Origin: an uncultured Verrucomicrobiota bacterium
Lineage (GTDB): Bacteria; Verrucomicrobiota; Verrucomicrobiia; Limisphaerales; UBA9464
Assembly (NCBI GenBank): GCA_903835555.1
Contig: CAILNN010000167.1
Span: forward strand, 1 to 39,203
Length of the DNA: 39,203 nt
Reading direction: 5' to 3'
This document shows, in pieces, positions 25,654-34,981 of the stretch (its first letter is position 1; the number at the start of each line of letters is the position of its first letter). A program made the translations under genes and the position numbers. The notes below the pieces were generated by a model. That model ran no database searches. It was not told the origin of the DNA and saw only the letters and a list, made by a program, of their open reading frames with translations.

Positions 25654-28600
25654 ATGCAATTGAACCAACTCCATAAGGCTTGGGCCTTGGCTATCGCTAC
25701 CGCATTGTCGGTAGGCGTTGCCTCCGCTCAGGTTGTAACCGTCCCCAGCACCTATGTGCTGCCCGTCGCTACCGCAGATACCACCCAGCCTGGTTTTACT
25801 TGGCGCGTGTCTGAAGTGGCCTCCGGCGAACCCAACCAGCTCTCCTGGGCCGAAGCCCAATTGGCTGGAACCCATGGTGCCAACCTCGCCGACCCCTCCG
25901 CCGTCGGTGTTGATGGTGTTACTGGCGTCGTTTCCTCCGACCCCTATGCACCCATTACGTTCACCATCGCCGGTTCCGTAAACATCAGCAAGACCGCTGG
26001 AACCTCGACCGGCTATTTCACTCCAGACGATCAAATGCCTGGCCTTCCAGGAACGACCGGCCTCACCGACAACATCGCCGCCGATCTTCTGACCTACCTC
26101 GAACTCCCTGCCGGTCAGACCACCTTTGTCGTGACGAGCGATGACGGTTTCCGATTGACCATCGGTGGTGCCGCTCCCCAAGACCTATTCGGGCCTAGTG
26201 CTGTCAATGCCGGTCAGTTCGACGGTGGACGTGGTGCCGCTGACACCGTTTTCACCGTTTCTGTGGCCAAAGCCGGTCTTTATGCCGCCCGCGTTCTCTA
26301 TGAAAACGGTGGTGGCGACGCTAACCTCGAATTCGCTTCGTTGGTCGTCTCCGGAGGTGTGACCAACCGTGTTCTGGTCAATGACACTGCCAACGGTGGT
26401 ATCCCGGCTTTCCGCGCTATCACCACCGGTGCCGCCGGTTCCTATGCCACCTCGTTGCTCCCAGTCCCGGGTGAAGGAAGCGCCTCCCCAGTTCCGACCA
26501 TCGCCGCTACCTTGCTCGACGGCCCCACCCCGGTTGACAAGACCAAGATTACTTTGGCTCTCGACGGCGTTGTTGTGACCCCGACGATCACCAAGGTCGG
26601 CAAGGTTACCACGGTTTCTTACACGGTTCCTGCCCTTTTGCCTTCCAACACGACGCACACCAATACCCTGAGCTTCGTCGACGGAACCAAGCCGATCTCC
26701 ATCAACTGGTCGTTTACCACCACCGGTTATGTCCCGCTGCCCCCCGCCAGCGCCGTGGCCGTAGACACCTCGAAGCCCGGCTTCAATTACAATGTCTTCG
26801 CCAACGATTTCTTCATCGTCAACGGCCCGGTCAATTTCGTGAGCGACAATGACAATTACAATAACACCGAAATCAACCTCAATGGCGTCGCCGTTGATGA
26901 CTCTGGCGCGGTGCTTTCAAACAATTCATCCGCTCCTTCCGGTGTCCTTTCCTCGACCTTGAACCTCGGTGCGGGAGCCTCCGGCTACTTCACCAACGAT
27001 ATTGCATTCCCCGGGTTGCCCGGTTCCAGCGATGGTGTTGAAGCGGAATTCCTCACCTATGTCCAGCTTCCCGCTGGTTTGAGCACCCTCGGCGTTCGTA
27101 CTCCCGATGTGTTCCACGCCTATGTGGGTTCCTGGGATGCCACCCAAGCCGTCCTCGCTGGTCGTAACACCAGCAGTGCCGATGCCGGTTATCAATTCTA
27201 CGTCTACGCCTCCAAGCCTGGATTTTATCCGGTGCGCATCTCGTTGATTCACGCCAATAATGACCTCGGTATCGAACTTTACTCCGTTCTTCCTAACGGC
27301 AAGAAAGTCCTGGTCAACGACGTCGCCAATGGCGGTTTCCCTGCCTATTCGTCGACTGCCGCTCCCTCTGGACCTTATGTGAAGTTTGTCAATCCTCCTA
27401 CGGTTGCTCACCAGCTTATTTTCCCGAGCTCTGCTGTAACCCTTCACCTCGTCGACGGTGCTGTGGCTCTAAACGATAGCTCGGTTTCCCTGAGCGTTGG
27501 CGGTAAAACCGTTCCGGTGACCAAGAGCCGTTCTGGCAACATCCTGTCTGTGACGTGGACTCCCACTACGCTAATCACTCCGGCGGAATCCCTCTCGGCC
27601 ACCCTCACCTTTGCTGACGCTAACGGCAAAGTGACCACTGAGTCCTGGTCCTTCATGAACCTCAAGTCGCTCTACCTCCCCGCCGTCAATCCGGCTTTGT
27701 ATGACGACTTCGAATCCTATCCCGAAGGCACCACCTTCCTGCCGACCACCTCCCTCCCCAATGTTCCCGTTGCTGCTCCTGCTACCGTGGTCGGACCTAC
27801 CGGCGTCCTTGGCAGCACTTGGTATGCTTGGGATTTCACCTACATTGAGGACCAAACCAGCCATGCTGCCGGCGACGTGACGGACCCCCAATCCAACTAC
27901 TACATGAGCTGGGTGGTCGTCGCTATTGATGACTTCGCCGGAATCGAAGGAGACTCCAAGAACGTGCTGCCTGGCCAGACTGTCAACGGTCAGCCAGTTG
28001 ACCAAATCGCCTTCAATAACGTGTTCATGGCTGAATCGGATAACCGGACCGGCAATGGAACGGGAACTGCCGACGGCAACACCGGTTTCGACAACGGTCA
28101 GGTCCAATATGCCTACAGCAAGGATTATGACCTCAGCAGCGTGACCAATCCCGTTGTCTCCTGGTCATCCATCTATAAGCAGAACCAAGACAACCTGGGT
28201 GCCATTGAGTACTCCATTGACCAAGGTGCCACTTGGAACCCGGTCATCTACTACCTCGATGGCGGTAAGATTGGCAGCGATCCGACCGACATTCTCTTCA
28301 ACTTCGACGGAACCGTTGACGTTGCTGGAACCTTCAACTTCGTCCGGGGCGAAGTCCCAATCTGGTTTGACGAAACCGGTACCCATCGCGGCCATAAGTA
28401 CGGCGACGGCGTTGCTGCTCCGTTTACTCAAGCGTTGTCCCCGTACTTCGCTCCCCGCATCAACGACGACAAGACCGAAGGCAAGCGTATCGAAGCCGTC
28501 CGCATCCCCTTGGCCGCCAAGCAGCCCCACGTTCGTCTCCGTTTGGCCCAGCTCGGTACTTGCAGTTGGTATATCGGTATCGACAACCTCGGCTTCTATG

Positions 28601-28803
28601 ACGTTGCTCCGTTTGTCTCTCCGGCTTCCATCATCACCGGCATCACTTCCAACGGCACCAACCTGACCATCACCTGGACCGGCGGCGGCACCCTCGAGTA
28701 CACCTCCACCCTCGGCGGGGCCTACACCTCCACCGGCAACAGCTCCGGCACCTACACCGCCCCCATCTCTGGCGCGGCGAAGTTCTTCCGCGTTCGGAAC
28801 TAA
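25654..28803 (+). CDS. Large secreted protein with two tandem PA14-like/Ig-like modules
   Basis: The 1049-residue protein has a signal peptide (residues 1-25, ending ASAQ). Two related modules follow, about residues 45-360 and 368-680. Each starts xxxPGFxxxV, contains GYFTxDxxxPGLPG and a YLELPAGQTT- or YVQLPAGLST-type jelly-roll core, then RVLVNDTANGGIPAF or KVLVNDVANGGFPAY, and a strand-rich Ig-like part. A third beta-rich domain (about 685-985; YDDFESYPEGTTFLP) is followed by a short C-terminal domain ending AKFFRVRN, a tail style shared with the PNGase-like pseudogene. It is probably surface-exposed or extracellular; no catalytic residue is recognisable. Codons lean strongly to C or T endings, and a strong terminator follows, so high expression is likely. 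Confidence 0.82.
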   Translation: MQLNQLHKAWALAIATALSVGVASAQVVTVPSTYVLPVATADTTQPGFTWRVSEVASGEPNQLSWAEAQLAGTHGANLADPSAVGVDGVTGVVSSDPYAPITFTIAGSVNISKTAGTSTGYFTPDDQMPGLPGTTGLTDNIAADLLTYLELPAGQTTFVVTSDDGFRLTIGGAAPQDLFGPSAVNAGQFDGGRGAADTVFTVSVAKAGLYAARVLYENGGGDANLEFASLVVSGGVTNRVLVNDTANGGIPAFRAITTGAAGSYATSLLPVPGEGSASPVPTIAATLLDGPTPVDKTKITLALDGVVVTPTITKVGKVTTVSYTVPALLPSNTTHTNTLSFVDGTKPISINWSFTTTGYVPLPPASAVAVDTSKPGFNYNVFANDFFIVNGPVNFVSDNDNYNNTEINLNGVAVDDSGAVLSNNSSAPSGVLSSTLNLGAGASGYFTNDIAFPGLPGSSDGVEAEFLTYVQLPAGLSTLGVRTPDVFHAYVGSWDATQAVLAGRNTSSADAGYQFYVYASKPGFYPVRISLIHANNDLGIELYSVLPNGKKVLVNDVANGGFPAYSSTAAPSGPYVKFVNPPTVAHQLIFPSSAVTLHLVDGAVALNDSSVSLSVGGKTVPVTKSRSGNILSVTWTPTTLITPAESLSATLTFADANGKVTTESWSFMNLKSLYLPAVNPALYDDFESYPEGTTFLPTTSLPNVPVAAPATVVGPTGVLGSTWYAWDFTYIEDQTSHAAGDVTDPQSNYYMSWVVVAIDDFAGIEGDSKNVLPGQTVNGQPVDQIAFNNVFMAESDNRTGNGTGTADGNTGFDNGQVQYAYSKDYDLSSVTNPVVSWSSIYKQNQDNLGAIEYSIDQGATWNPVIYYLDGGKIGSDPTDILFNFDGTVDVAGTFNFVRGEVPIWFDETGTHRGHKYGDGVAAPFTQALSPYFAPRINDDKTEGKRIEAVRIPLAAKQPHVRLRLAQLGTCSWYIGIDNLGFYDVAPFVSPASIITGITSNGTNLTITWTGGGTLEYTSTLGGAYTSTGNSSGTYTAPISGAAKFFRVRN

Positions 28804-28844
28804 TCCTACCCTGACGACCGCATTGAGCGAACGTCAGTGCTTTG

Positions 28845-28876
28845 GGCCGCGACCAGTCCTTGGTCGCGGCCTTTTT
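28845..28876 (+). terminator. Strong intrinsic terminator of the large secreted-protein gene
   Basis: A perfect 11-bp GC-rich stem (GGCCGCGACCA / TGGTCGCGGCC) with loop GTCCT is followed directly by TTTTT, 41 bases after the stop codon. It is the clearest terminator in the window. Confidence 0.95.
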
Positions 28877-28892
28877 GCTTCCGTAACGTAGC

Positions 28893-28919
28893 CCCGTGAC
28901 GCAGCCTTATAGGCATCCG
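28893..28919. repeat. Dispersed repeat fragment E
   Basis: Starting CCCGTGACGCAGCCTTATAG, it matches 30422-30448 in copy C at 22 of 27 positions. It is a lone fragment of the repeat mosaic, placed between the terminator and the serine hydrolase gene. Confidence 0.55.
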
Positions 28920-29032
28920 GTAAATGCCAAACCATCGAACCACCGGTTTTCGTCGGTAAATTGGTGGTCGCAACGGAATCGGAATTTCAGGGACCCAAAT
29001 CGGGTATTCCCGGTTGTATTTTATGAGAGGCA

Positions 29033-30286
29033 ATGTTTCGCTTCTTCCCCATGCCCTTCCTTCGATTTCTGGCCGCTCTCGCTTTAGGGTTTGTAACCAC
29101 CTTAGCCAAAGACCTCGACTACTTCCCGCCGCCGGACAGCCAAGGAGGATGGCGATCGGTGACAAACGTTTCCGAGATTCGCGAAAAGGCGGGCATGGAC
29201 TTGGCTCGCTTGGAACAAGCCTACCAATTCACCGAGCGATGCAGTCAAAACGGTGGATTGCTCGTGGTCCGTCACGGTTATCTGGTCTTCGAACGTTACT
29301 TTGGGCGTGCCCATCGCGATTCAAACCCGGACATGGCCTCAACCGGGAAGGCCTATACCAGTGTCGCTTGTGGCATCATGCTGCATGAATTTCGCGATGC
29401 CATCCCGGATGGCCTCGCCCAAAAGGTCTTTACCGAAAGATACCTTCCGGAAGCATTCCCCCTCGATGACCCCCGGAAGGCGGATATCTCCCTCGGTCAG
29501 CTCCTGTGCATGAGCGCCGGTTATCACGGTGAAGGCTCCAGCCCGGGTGTGGTCCATGGCGTCGTTGTTCCCCTGACGCCTGTTCCCGGACAGGATTTAA
29601 AAGACCTCGACCAATCATCCCTCCGCACGGTTCTGTGGACTAATGCCGGGGCAGGTTACTCCTACTCGTCGCCCACACCCCACATCGCATCCATGGTTCT
29701 TCGGCGAGTTACCGGCATGGAATTACGAACCTATATTGATGAACGATTGGCTAAGCCGATGGGTTGGGGACCATGGGATTATTGCCTGCATCGGGGAACG
29801 ATCACCCTGCCGCATGCCAATGGTGCCGGAAGTATCGCCGTCCATGCCACCGATGCCCTCCGATTCGGGTATTGCCTCCTGCATCAGGGGCGTTGGGGGA
29901 ACCAGCAACTGGTGCCCGCCGACTATGTGGCACAACTTGGACGCCCGTCTCTCTTCAATCCCCATACCCCATTCACCTTGATGTTTGAAAACAACTCGGA
30001 CGGCCATGTCGCCGGGGCACCCCGTGACGCGTATTACAAGTCCGGTGCGGGCGGTTTCGCCATCTTTGTCGTGCCCTCCCTCGATTTAGTCATCTACAAG
30101 ATGGGAGGAAATGAGGGTCAATATGCCCCCGAACTGACCGGTTTGCCCCAACCATCTTGGCACCTGGATGAGTCCCGAAAAGATTGGAAACCCATTCCCA
30201 GAACCCCCTTCAACGAAGGAAGCTTGGGAGGCGACGACGGACTCCGGCGGGTCCTGGAAATGGTTTCGGCTGCTGTTCGCGATTGA
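29033..30286 (+). CDS. Beta-lactamase-family serine hydrolase, exported
   Basis: The 417-residue protein has a signal peptide (FLRFLAALALGFVTTLAK). The class C beta-lactamase/esterase motif Ser103-x-x-Lys106 is in NPDMASTGKAYTS. A Tyr near residue 211 in AGYSYSSPTPHIAS stands where the YxN motif is expected, and a Gly-rich AYYKSGAGGFAIFVVPSLDLVIY segment stands in place of HxG/KTG. The family covers esterases, D-aminopeptidases and penicillin-binding-like enzymes; true beta-lactamase activity is not implied. GAGAGG is only 2 bases before the ATG at 29033, so the start is a little uncertain; the ATG at 29051 is the alternative. Confidence 0.85.
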   Translation: MFRFFPMPFLRFLAALALGFVTTLAKDLDYFPPPDSQGGWRSVTNVSEIREKAGMDLARLEQAYQFTERCSQNGGLLVVRHGYLVFERYFGRAHRDSNPDMASTGKAYTSVACGIMLHEFRDAIPDGLAQKVFTERYLPEAFPLDDPRKADISLGQLLCMSAGYHGEGSSPGVVHGVVVPLTPVPGQDLKDLDQSSLRTVLWTNAGAGYSYSSPTPHIASMVLRRVTGMELRTYIDERLAKPMGWGPWDYCLHRGTITLPHANGAGSIAVHATDALRFGYCLLHQGRWGNQQLVPADYVAQLGRPSLFNPHTPFTLMFENNSDGHVAGAPRDAYYKSGAGGFAIFVVPSLDLVIYKMGGNEGQYAPELTGLPQPSWHLDESRKDWKPIPRTPFNEGSLGGDDGLRRVLEMVSAAVRD

Positions 30287-30618
30287 TGGCCTACTGGTTT
30301 GCTCTCATCTCTCCTGGCAATGGAAATGAACCGACCCGTACTAGGCAATTGTAAACAATTGAACAGTAACAACATCGGTAGGGCTAGACTCCGTCGAGCC
30401 ATAGGCGGTCCGCACGACGCTCCCGTAGCGCAGCCTTGTAGGCTGCCGTATCGCAGATATCCAGACCTGCCCGGCGGTCCGAATCACGCCAATTCGGCAA
30501 AAGCGAAGCTAATTGGCCGTCCGCAGGACCGTAGCGCAGGCTTTCCAGCCTGCTGTAACGCGGCCCTCCAGACCTGCCCGGCGGTCCAAACCACGCTTAT
30601 TCCGCAGAACCAAAACGC
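30287..30618. other. Gene-free stretch filled by repeat mosaic
   Basis: No supported gene lies here. A short palindrome AATTGT-AA-ACAATT (30347-30360) is followed by the 15-base word TTGAACAGTAACAAC (30359-30373), which recurs inverted upstream of prc (39093-39107). Repeat copy C then takes up the rest. Confidence 0.6.
30372..30618. repeat. Dispersed intergenic repeat mosaic, copy C (longest)
   Basis: In order it contains ACATCGGTAGGG with AGACTCCGTCGAGCC (shared with copy B), the AGCGCAGCCTTGTAGGCTGC unit (shared with fragment E), CCAGACCTGCCCGGCGGTCC (twice, the second near 30573), the 52-base unit 30478-30529 shared with copy A, and GTAGCGCAGGCTTTCCAGCC near 30531. It runs to the region where the ABC-2 permease frame begins. 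Confidence 0.82.
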
Positions 30619-32367
30619 ATGGGTTGTCTGCAATGCTGGGTTCCATGCGAGCCCCAGGCCAAATCCATAATCGTCGTGTGGCCGGTCATCCAACGAGAAC
30701 TCCGCGAGTTGGCGCGCCAGCGCTCAACGATGTGGATTCGCATGCTAGGAGGCGTGCTAGCCATGGCGGTTCTTTGTTGGCAAATGGGATTGTTGGGGAA
30801 TGTCCAATTCAGGTCAGTCTCTCCCTTCGGTGGGGGTAACAATGAAGGCCAACGATTGTTTGGCGTCATGAACATTTTTCTGGTAGCCGGATTATGGCTT
30901 CTGGCACCCATCCTGAGCGCCGATTGCCTCAGTCAGGAAAAACGCGAGGGAACGTTTAATCTACTATTTCTCACCCCTCTCAAGCCACTGGACATCGTTC
31001 TCGGAAAAGCCTTCGTCCATGCATGGCGGGCGCTCACCTTTCTCGCCGCTGCATTCCCAGTATTGGCTGTAACCCTTTTGGTCGGAGGAGTCGGTTGGAT
31101 GGACATGCTTCGCATGGCAATGACGCAGGCAGCTGTTCTGGGTCTTGCCCTCACTGCAGGATTGCTGGCGTCTGCCTTGTCCCAATCCTGGGTAAAGGCA
31201 AGGTTAATGGCCCTCCTGATTTCTCTTGGGAGCGGTTTGGCCTTGATCGGTGTCCACACAACCATCCACGCGTTGTTCCAGTATCTGTCTTTACCAAAAT
31301 CGGCCATCCACGATTGGTCGTTCATCAATCTCTGGCTGTGGCGTTGGGATACCTGGATTAATCGACTTTCTTTTTCAGGTGACGGCTATTCGACGTTTTG
31401 GACCGAAGGGGCAGGGGCCAATACCTCGATCCAACAGTTGATGCTGATGGCTGGAATCCTCCTGATTTCCCTTTTGCTAGTCGTGGCGATGATCTATGCC
31501 GCTACCCATCATGTCCGGCGAGTCTGGCGATCTCCCCCATTACCGCCGCGTCTGAAGGCCGCCGTGGAGACCTTGACTCGGGAGCGTTTCGCGCCTGCCT
31601 GGAAGAAACGGCGAAAGGGCAGGGCGATGGACTCCAATCCGGCTTGGTGGCTTGAAATGGGCCGCTGGGAACAACGGATCATTTGGGCCATTTGGCTGGC
31701 CATCTGGATGGCGCTGGTCCCAATGCTCAACTTTTCCACCCTGGGAGCCTCCCAACGGTTGGAAGAAGGTTTATTGACTCTAAGCCCGTTCATTCTCCTG
31801 GCGGCGGTCGCATCCGCAGTTTCCAGCTTTCGGCGAGAAAGAGCCGAAGGTGGGTTTGAACTGCTCTTGGTAACACCACTGTCTCCTCGGCGCATGATCC
31901 TGGCCCGATTCTCGGCGCTTATTCTCCAGGTCCTACCCATTTTTGTAGTTTGGCCGACCCTCCTGCATTTGGCGGGTAATCGCGGTCTTGACAGTGTGTA
32001 CTTTCTGATGCAGGAGGGGCCAATTCTCGTTGTTTTGTTGTGGGTGGCCGTCGGCGGAGCCTTTGGGCTATTTCTCGCGTGCACCCGCCTGCCGTACGCT
32101 CTTGCAGCTCTTTTGGCGACTGTTCTTCTCCTCCTGATTGGATATCTGGTCACGAACTACATCTCCCAGGAAATTGCCTCGCTGATCCATGAGCGTCTCC
32201 ATCTCGATGGTTTTGAAAACATCGGTCTTTCATTATTCCTGTATTGCCTAATTGGGGTCGGCTTATTGATCGCCTCTTTGCGCCTCGCCGAGCTCGCTTT
32301 GGCCCGGCGATGGTTCCTGCCTCGTCCCTCTCGAAAGGGACCGGTCATTTCCCCCGGATCGCGCTGA
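30619..32367 (+). CDS. ABC-2 type permease, fused double-permease protein
   Basis: The protein is up to 582 residues. Two permease halves each begin with a polar helix and the family loop: VIQRELRELARQRSTMWIR then CLSQEKREGTFNLLFLTPL (first half), and NPAWWLEMGRWEQRIIWAIW then FRRERAEGGFELLLVTPLSP (second half). There are about 12 membrane helices in all. Such fused ABC-2 permeases are frequent in Verrucomicrobiota and Planctomycetota; the ATPase gene is not adjacent here. The first 18 codons follow directly on repeat sequence and look unlike the family, so the true start may be the GTG at 30676. The 3' end overlaps the convergent M16 peptidase gene by 23 bases. The substrate is unknown. Confidence 0.83.
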   Translation: MGCLQCWVPCEPQAKSIIVVWPVIQRELRELARQRSTMWIRMLGGVLAMAVLCWQMGLLGNVQFRSVSPFGGGNNEGQRLFGVMNIFLVAGLWLLAPILSADCLSQEKREGTFNLLFLTPLKPLDIVLGKAFVHAWRALTFLAAAFPVLAVTLLVGGVGWMDMLRMAMTQAAVLGLALTAGLLASALSQSWVKARLMALLISLGSGLALIGVHTTIHALFQYLSLPKSAIHDWSFINLWLWRWDTWINRLSFSGDGYSTFWTEGAGANTSIQQLMLMAGILLISLLLVVAMIYAATHHVRRVWRSPPLPPRLKAAVETLTRERFAPAWKKRRKGRAMDSNPAWWLEMGRWEQRIIWAIWLAIWMALVPMLNFSTLGASQRLEEGLLTLSPFILLAAVASAVSSFRRERAEGGFELLLVTPLSPRRMILARFSALILQVLPIFVVWPTLLHLAGNRGLDSVYFLMQEGPILVVLLWVAVGGAFGLFLACTRLPYALAALLATVLLLLIGYLVTNYISQEIASLIHERLHLDGFENIGLSLFLYCLIGVGLLIASLRLAELALARRWFLPRPSRKGPVISPGSR

Positions 32368-34909
32368 GCACGGAATCTTCGGGGCGGAAGTAGCGCTGCG
32401 CCACCTCCTGGACTTGCTCGAGAGTCACCCCATTGTACCGGGCGTCGTCTCCCTCAAAATTGCGATATCCCAATCCATAGAGTTCATCCAAGGCGACTGA
32501 CAGGGCAAAGCCGCCCAAGTCCTGGCGGGCGATCTTCTTTTGACCCAAGATTTTCGCTTTCGCGCGCTCCAGCTCCTCCGCAGTCAGTCCGTCCCGCCTC
32601 AGATTCTCCGCCTGCTGGCGTAACTCGGCTTCAACCTGTTCCAGTTGTTCCGGCGATGTGCCGCAGTAAAAGGCAAAAAGTCCAGGGGTACGGCCCAGGA
32701 AATTGGAAGCACCCACGTAATAGGCCAACCCCAATTCATCCCGAACGCGCATGAACAAGCGGCTGCCCATATCCGAACAGGCTTCCTGGATCAACTCCAA
32801 CGCATAGCGGTCGGCATGGTCAAACGTTGTTCCGGGGAATCCCAACGCCAGAACCGCTTGTTCCTTGTCCCGCTCTTCGACCACGTGAGGCACTCGTGCG
32901 TGGGGTAGGATAGTTGCTGTTTGTTGTGCCAGGTTGCTTGGTTTCCATCCGCCCAGCGCCGCTTCCAATGCTCCCCGCACGGCCTCCATGTGAACATCCC
33001 CAAAGACGGCCAATACGCCGTTGTTCGGCACCATCAATCGGTGCTGGAAGTCCTGTAAATCGCGTCGGCTGATCGCTTTGAGCGATGCTTCTGTCCCCGT
33101 GCTGTCGAGTCCGTACCCTTGGTCCCCGAAAAGCTGTCGGCGAACGCTCTTGAACGCGCATTGCAATAATTGGTCGCGCTGGCCCCTAAGACTGGCGATT
33201 TGGGCCTCTCGCTCTCGCTCAAGTGGTTCTTCGGGAAACGTTGGGCGAAGGATAACATCGGCAAAGAGATGAAGCCCGCATTCAAAATCTTCGCGCATGA
33301 CTTCTGCCGTCACACCAAAGCTGTGATTACCGCCGTAGGCGTCCAAACTCCCGCCGAGACTCTCAATTTCCGAGGCAATCTCCTGAGCGTTGCGAGTGGT
33401 CGTTCCTTTGACCAAGGTTCGGGCCAGCAAAGAAGTGATCCCACAGTTTTGGGAGTTCTCGGCCAGAAGTCCGCCATTGAATGCCGCTCGTAATTCGACG
33501 AATGGCAAGCGGTGGTCTTCTTTCACCAGAACCGTCAGCCCATTGCTCAAAATCAGTTTCTGAATCGGATGCTGGTCGGTATTCTCGACATGGGTAGTAG
33601 CTCCCGCTGACGATCCTTTAGGAAGCAGTGCATAGACGGTTCGCCCCGACTCCACCAAATATCGGTTGGCGACCACCCGAATATCTTCTGGCGTCAATTG
33701 TCGTACGGCTGCCAGATACCGCTCGCTGAAGTTCAAGTCACGCGCGACCATCCAATTGGAACCTAAGTCTTGGGCTTGGCCTTCCATTGTCTTTCGCGTG
33801 GACAGGGTGGCGGCAGTGAATTGCTTGACCGCCTTGGCTAGTTCCGATGCCCCAACCAGGTCGGTCTTCATCCGATCCAGTTCCGCCAGGATCAAATCGC
33901 GGGCCGCTGCAAAGCGCTCGCCGTCGCAAACGGCGCTGACGCCGAAAAGCCCCGCCATGCTGGGGGTATAAATCCAGGCATTGACGGAGTGAACCAGATT
34001 GGCTTTTTCCCGAACCGCTTGGTAAAGCCGGGAACTGCGCCCAGATCCAAGCAATGTCGAGAGGACATCCAGGGCAGGGGTATCCGCATGCCGAATATCC
34101 GGGGTGTGCCACGCCAAATGAAAGTGACCCAGTTGAATCGAGCCTTCCTCAACCGTTTCTCGCGAACCAACTTGGGGTGGTTCCAACGGTATCACCGGGA
34201 ATGGAACCGGACGCGCACCAGACCCTTTGTAAGCATTTGTCACTTGGGTGATCACGCTCGCGGGGTCAAAGTCCCCAACAATCACTAGGAAGCAATTGTT
34301 CGGTGCGTATTTTTCGTGGTAGTAAGCCGCGATCTCCGTCCGGGTCAATCGATTGAAAATATCCGGAAGACCTATTATGGGATAGCGGTAGGGACTTTGG
34401 GTGTACGCAACCTCGAACAAACGTCGGCTGGAATGCCGTCCCGGATCGTCATTTCCCATCTCCATTTCCCGACGGATAACATCCAATTCTTTGGTCAGTT
34501 CATCGGCGGGCAGGGTGGCATTTTGGAAGATGTCGCAAAGAATATCGATGGCGATGTGGGCTCCCGTGCTCGGGACGTCGATCCAGTAAACCGTCCGATC
34601 AAATGAGGTGTAGGCATTCATGTAGCCGCCCGCCGCCTGAACCTCCTGGTCAATACGTCCTCCGCCGCGTATTGACGTCCCTTTGAATAGCATGTGTTCC
34701 AAGACATGCGACAAACCTGCACCAAGCCATCGATCCTCATGGATACTGCCCGCTGCGCACCACGCCTGGGCACTGACAACCGGGGCGCTGTGATCAGGCC
34801 GAAGGATCAGTTGCAAACCATTTTCAAGGCGAACCAAGCGGACCCCGACAGGCAAAGTGGCTGCGGTGCTTGCGGTTCGACGGGTCGGGGAGTGTTGGAC
34901 GGCAGACAT
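32345..34909 (-). CDS. M16 family (pitrilysin-like) zinc peptidase
   Basis: The 854-residue protein has two M16 halves. The N-terminal half has the zinc site His68-Val-Leu-Glu71-His72 (LSHVLEHMLFKG) and the third ligand Glu148 in LDVIRREMEMGNDDP. The C-terminal half, from about VLVKEDHRLPFVELRAAF, aligns in pattern but has SLLARTLVKG where the zinc site would be, so it is the usual inactive half. Family enzymes degrade short peptides in a clamshell chamber. No clear signal peptide is seen, so it is probably cytoplasmic. I chose the ATG at 34909; the TTG at 34948 is the alternative. It follows the fumarase beta gene by 72 bases and is the last gene of the prc-fumarase operon. Confidence 0.92.
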   Translation of the reverse strand: MSAVQHSPTRRTASTAATLPVGVRLVRLENGLQLILRPDHSAPVVSAQAWCAAGSIHEDRWLGAGLSHVLEHMLFKGTSIRGGGRIDQEVQAAGGYMNAYTSFDRTVYWIDVPSTGAHIAIDILCDIFQNATLPADELTKELDVIRREMEMGNDDPGRHSSRRLFEVAYTQSPYRYPIIGLPDIFNRLTRTEIAAYYHEKYAPNNCFLVIVGDFDPASVITQVTNAYKGSGARPVPFPVIPLEPPQVGSRETVEEGSIQLGHFHLAWHTPDIRHADTPALDVLSTLLGSGRSSRLYQAVREKANLVHSVNAWIYTPSMAGLFGVSAVCDGERFAAARDLILAELDRMKTDLVGASELAKAVKQFTAATLSTRKTMEGQAQDLGSNWMVARDLNFSERYLAAVRQLTPEDIRVVANRYLVESGRTVYALLPKGSSAGATTHVENTDQHPIQKLILSNGLTVLVKEDHRLPFVELRAAFNGGLLAENSQNCGITSLLARTLVKGTTTRNAQEIASEIESLGGSLDAYGGNHSFGVTAEVMREDFECGLHLFADVILRPTFPEEPLEREREAQIASLRGQRDQLLQCAFKSVRRQLFGDQGYGLDSTGTEASLKAISRRDLQDFQHRLMVPNNGVLAVFGDVHMEAVRGALEAALGGWKPSNLAQQTATILPHARVPHVVEERDKEQAVLALGFPGTTFDHADRYALELIQEACSDMGSRLFMRVRDELGLAYYVGASNFLGRTPGLFAFYCGTSPEQLEQVEAELRQQAENLRRDGLTAEELERAKAKILGQKKIARQDLGGFALSVALDELYGLGYRNFEGDDARYNGVTLEQVQEVAQRYFRPEDSVLSAIRGK

Positions 34910-34981
34910 TCGGATACACGACTTTACCGGATGATCGTCCGGGCGCAATGGTCCTTAAGCTGTGCCCCTGTCAGGAACGCC

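Noticed and set aside
26926..28107. Long minus-strand frames opposite the large secreted-protein gene
   Set aside because: They come from the C/T-ending codon bias of the real gene, which removes stops on the other strand.
30299..30670. Plus-strand frame with AGFPACC- and LQTCPAVQTT-like segments
   Set aside because: It translates only repeat copy C; such peptides arise from the repeat modules.
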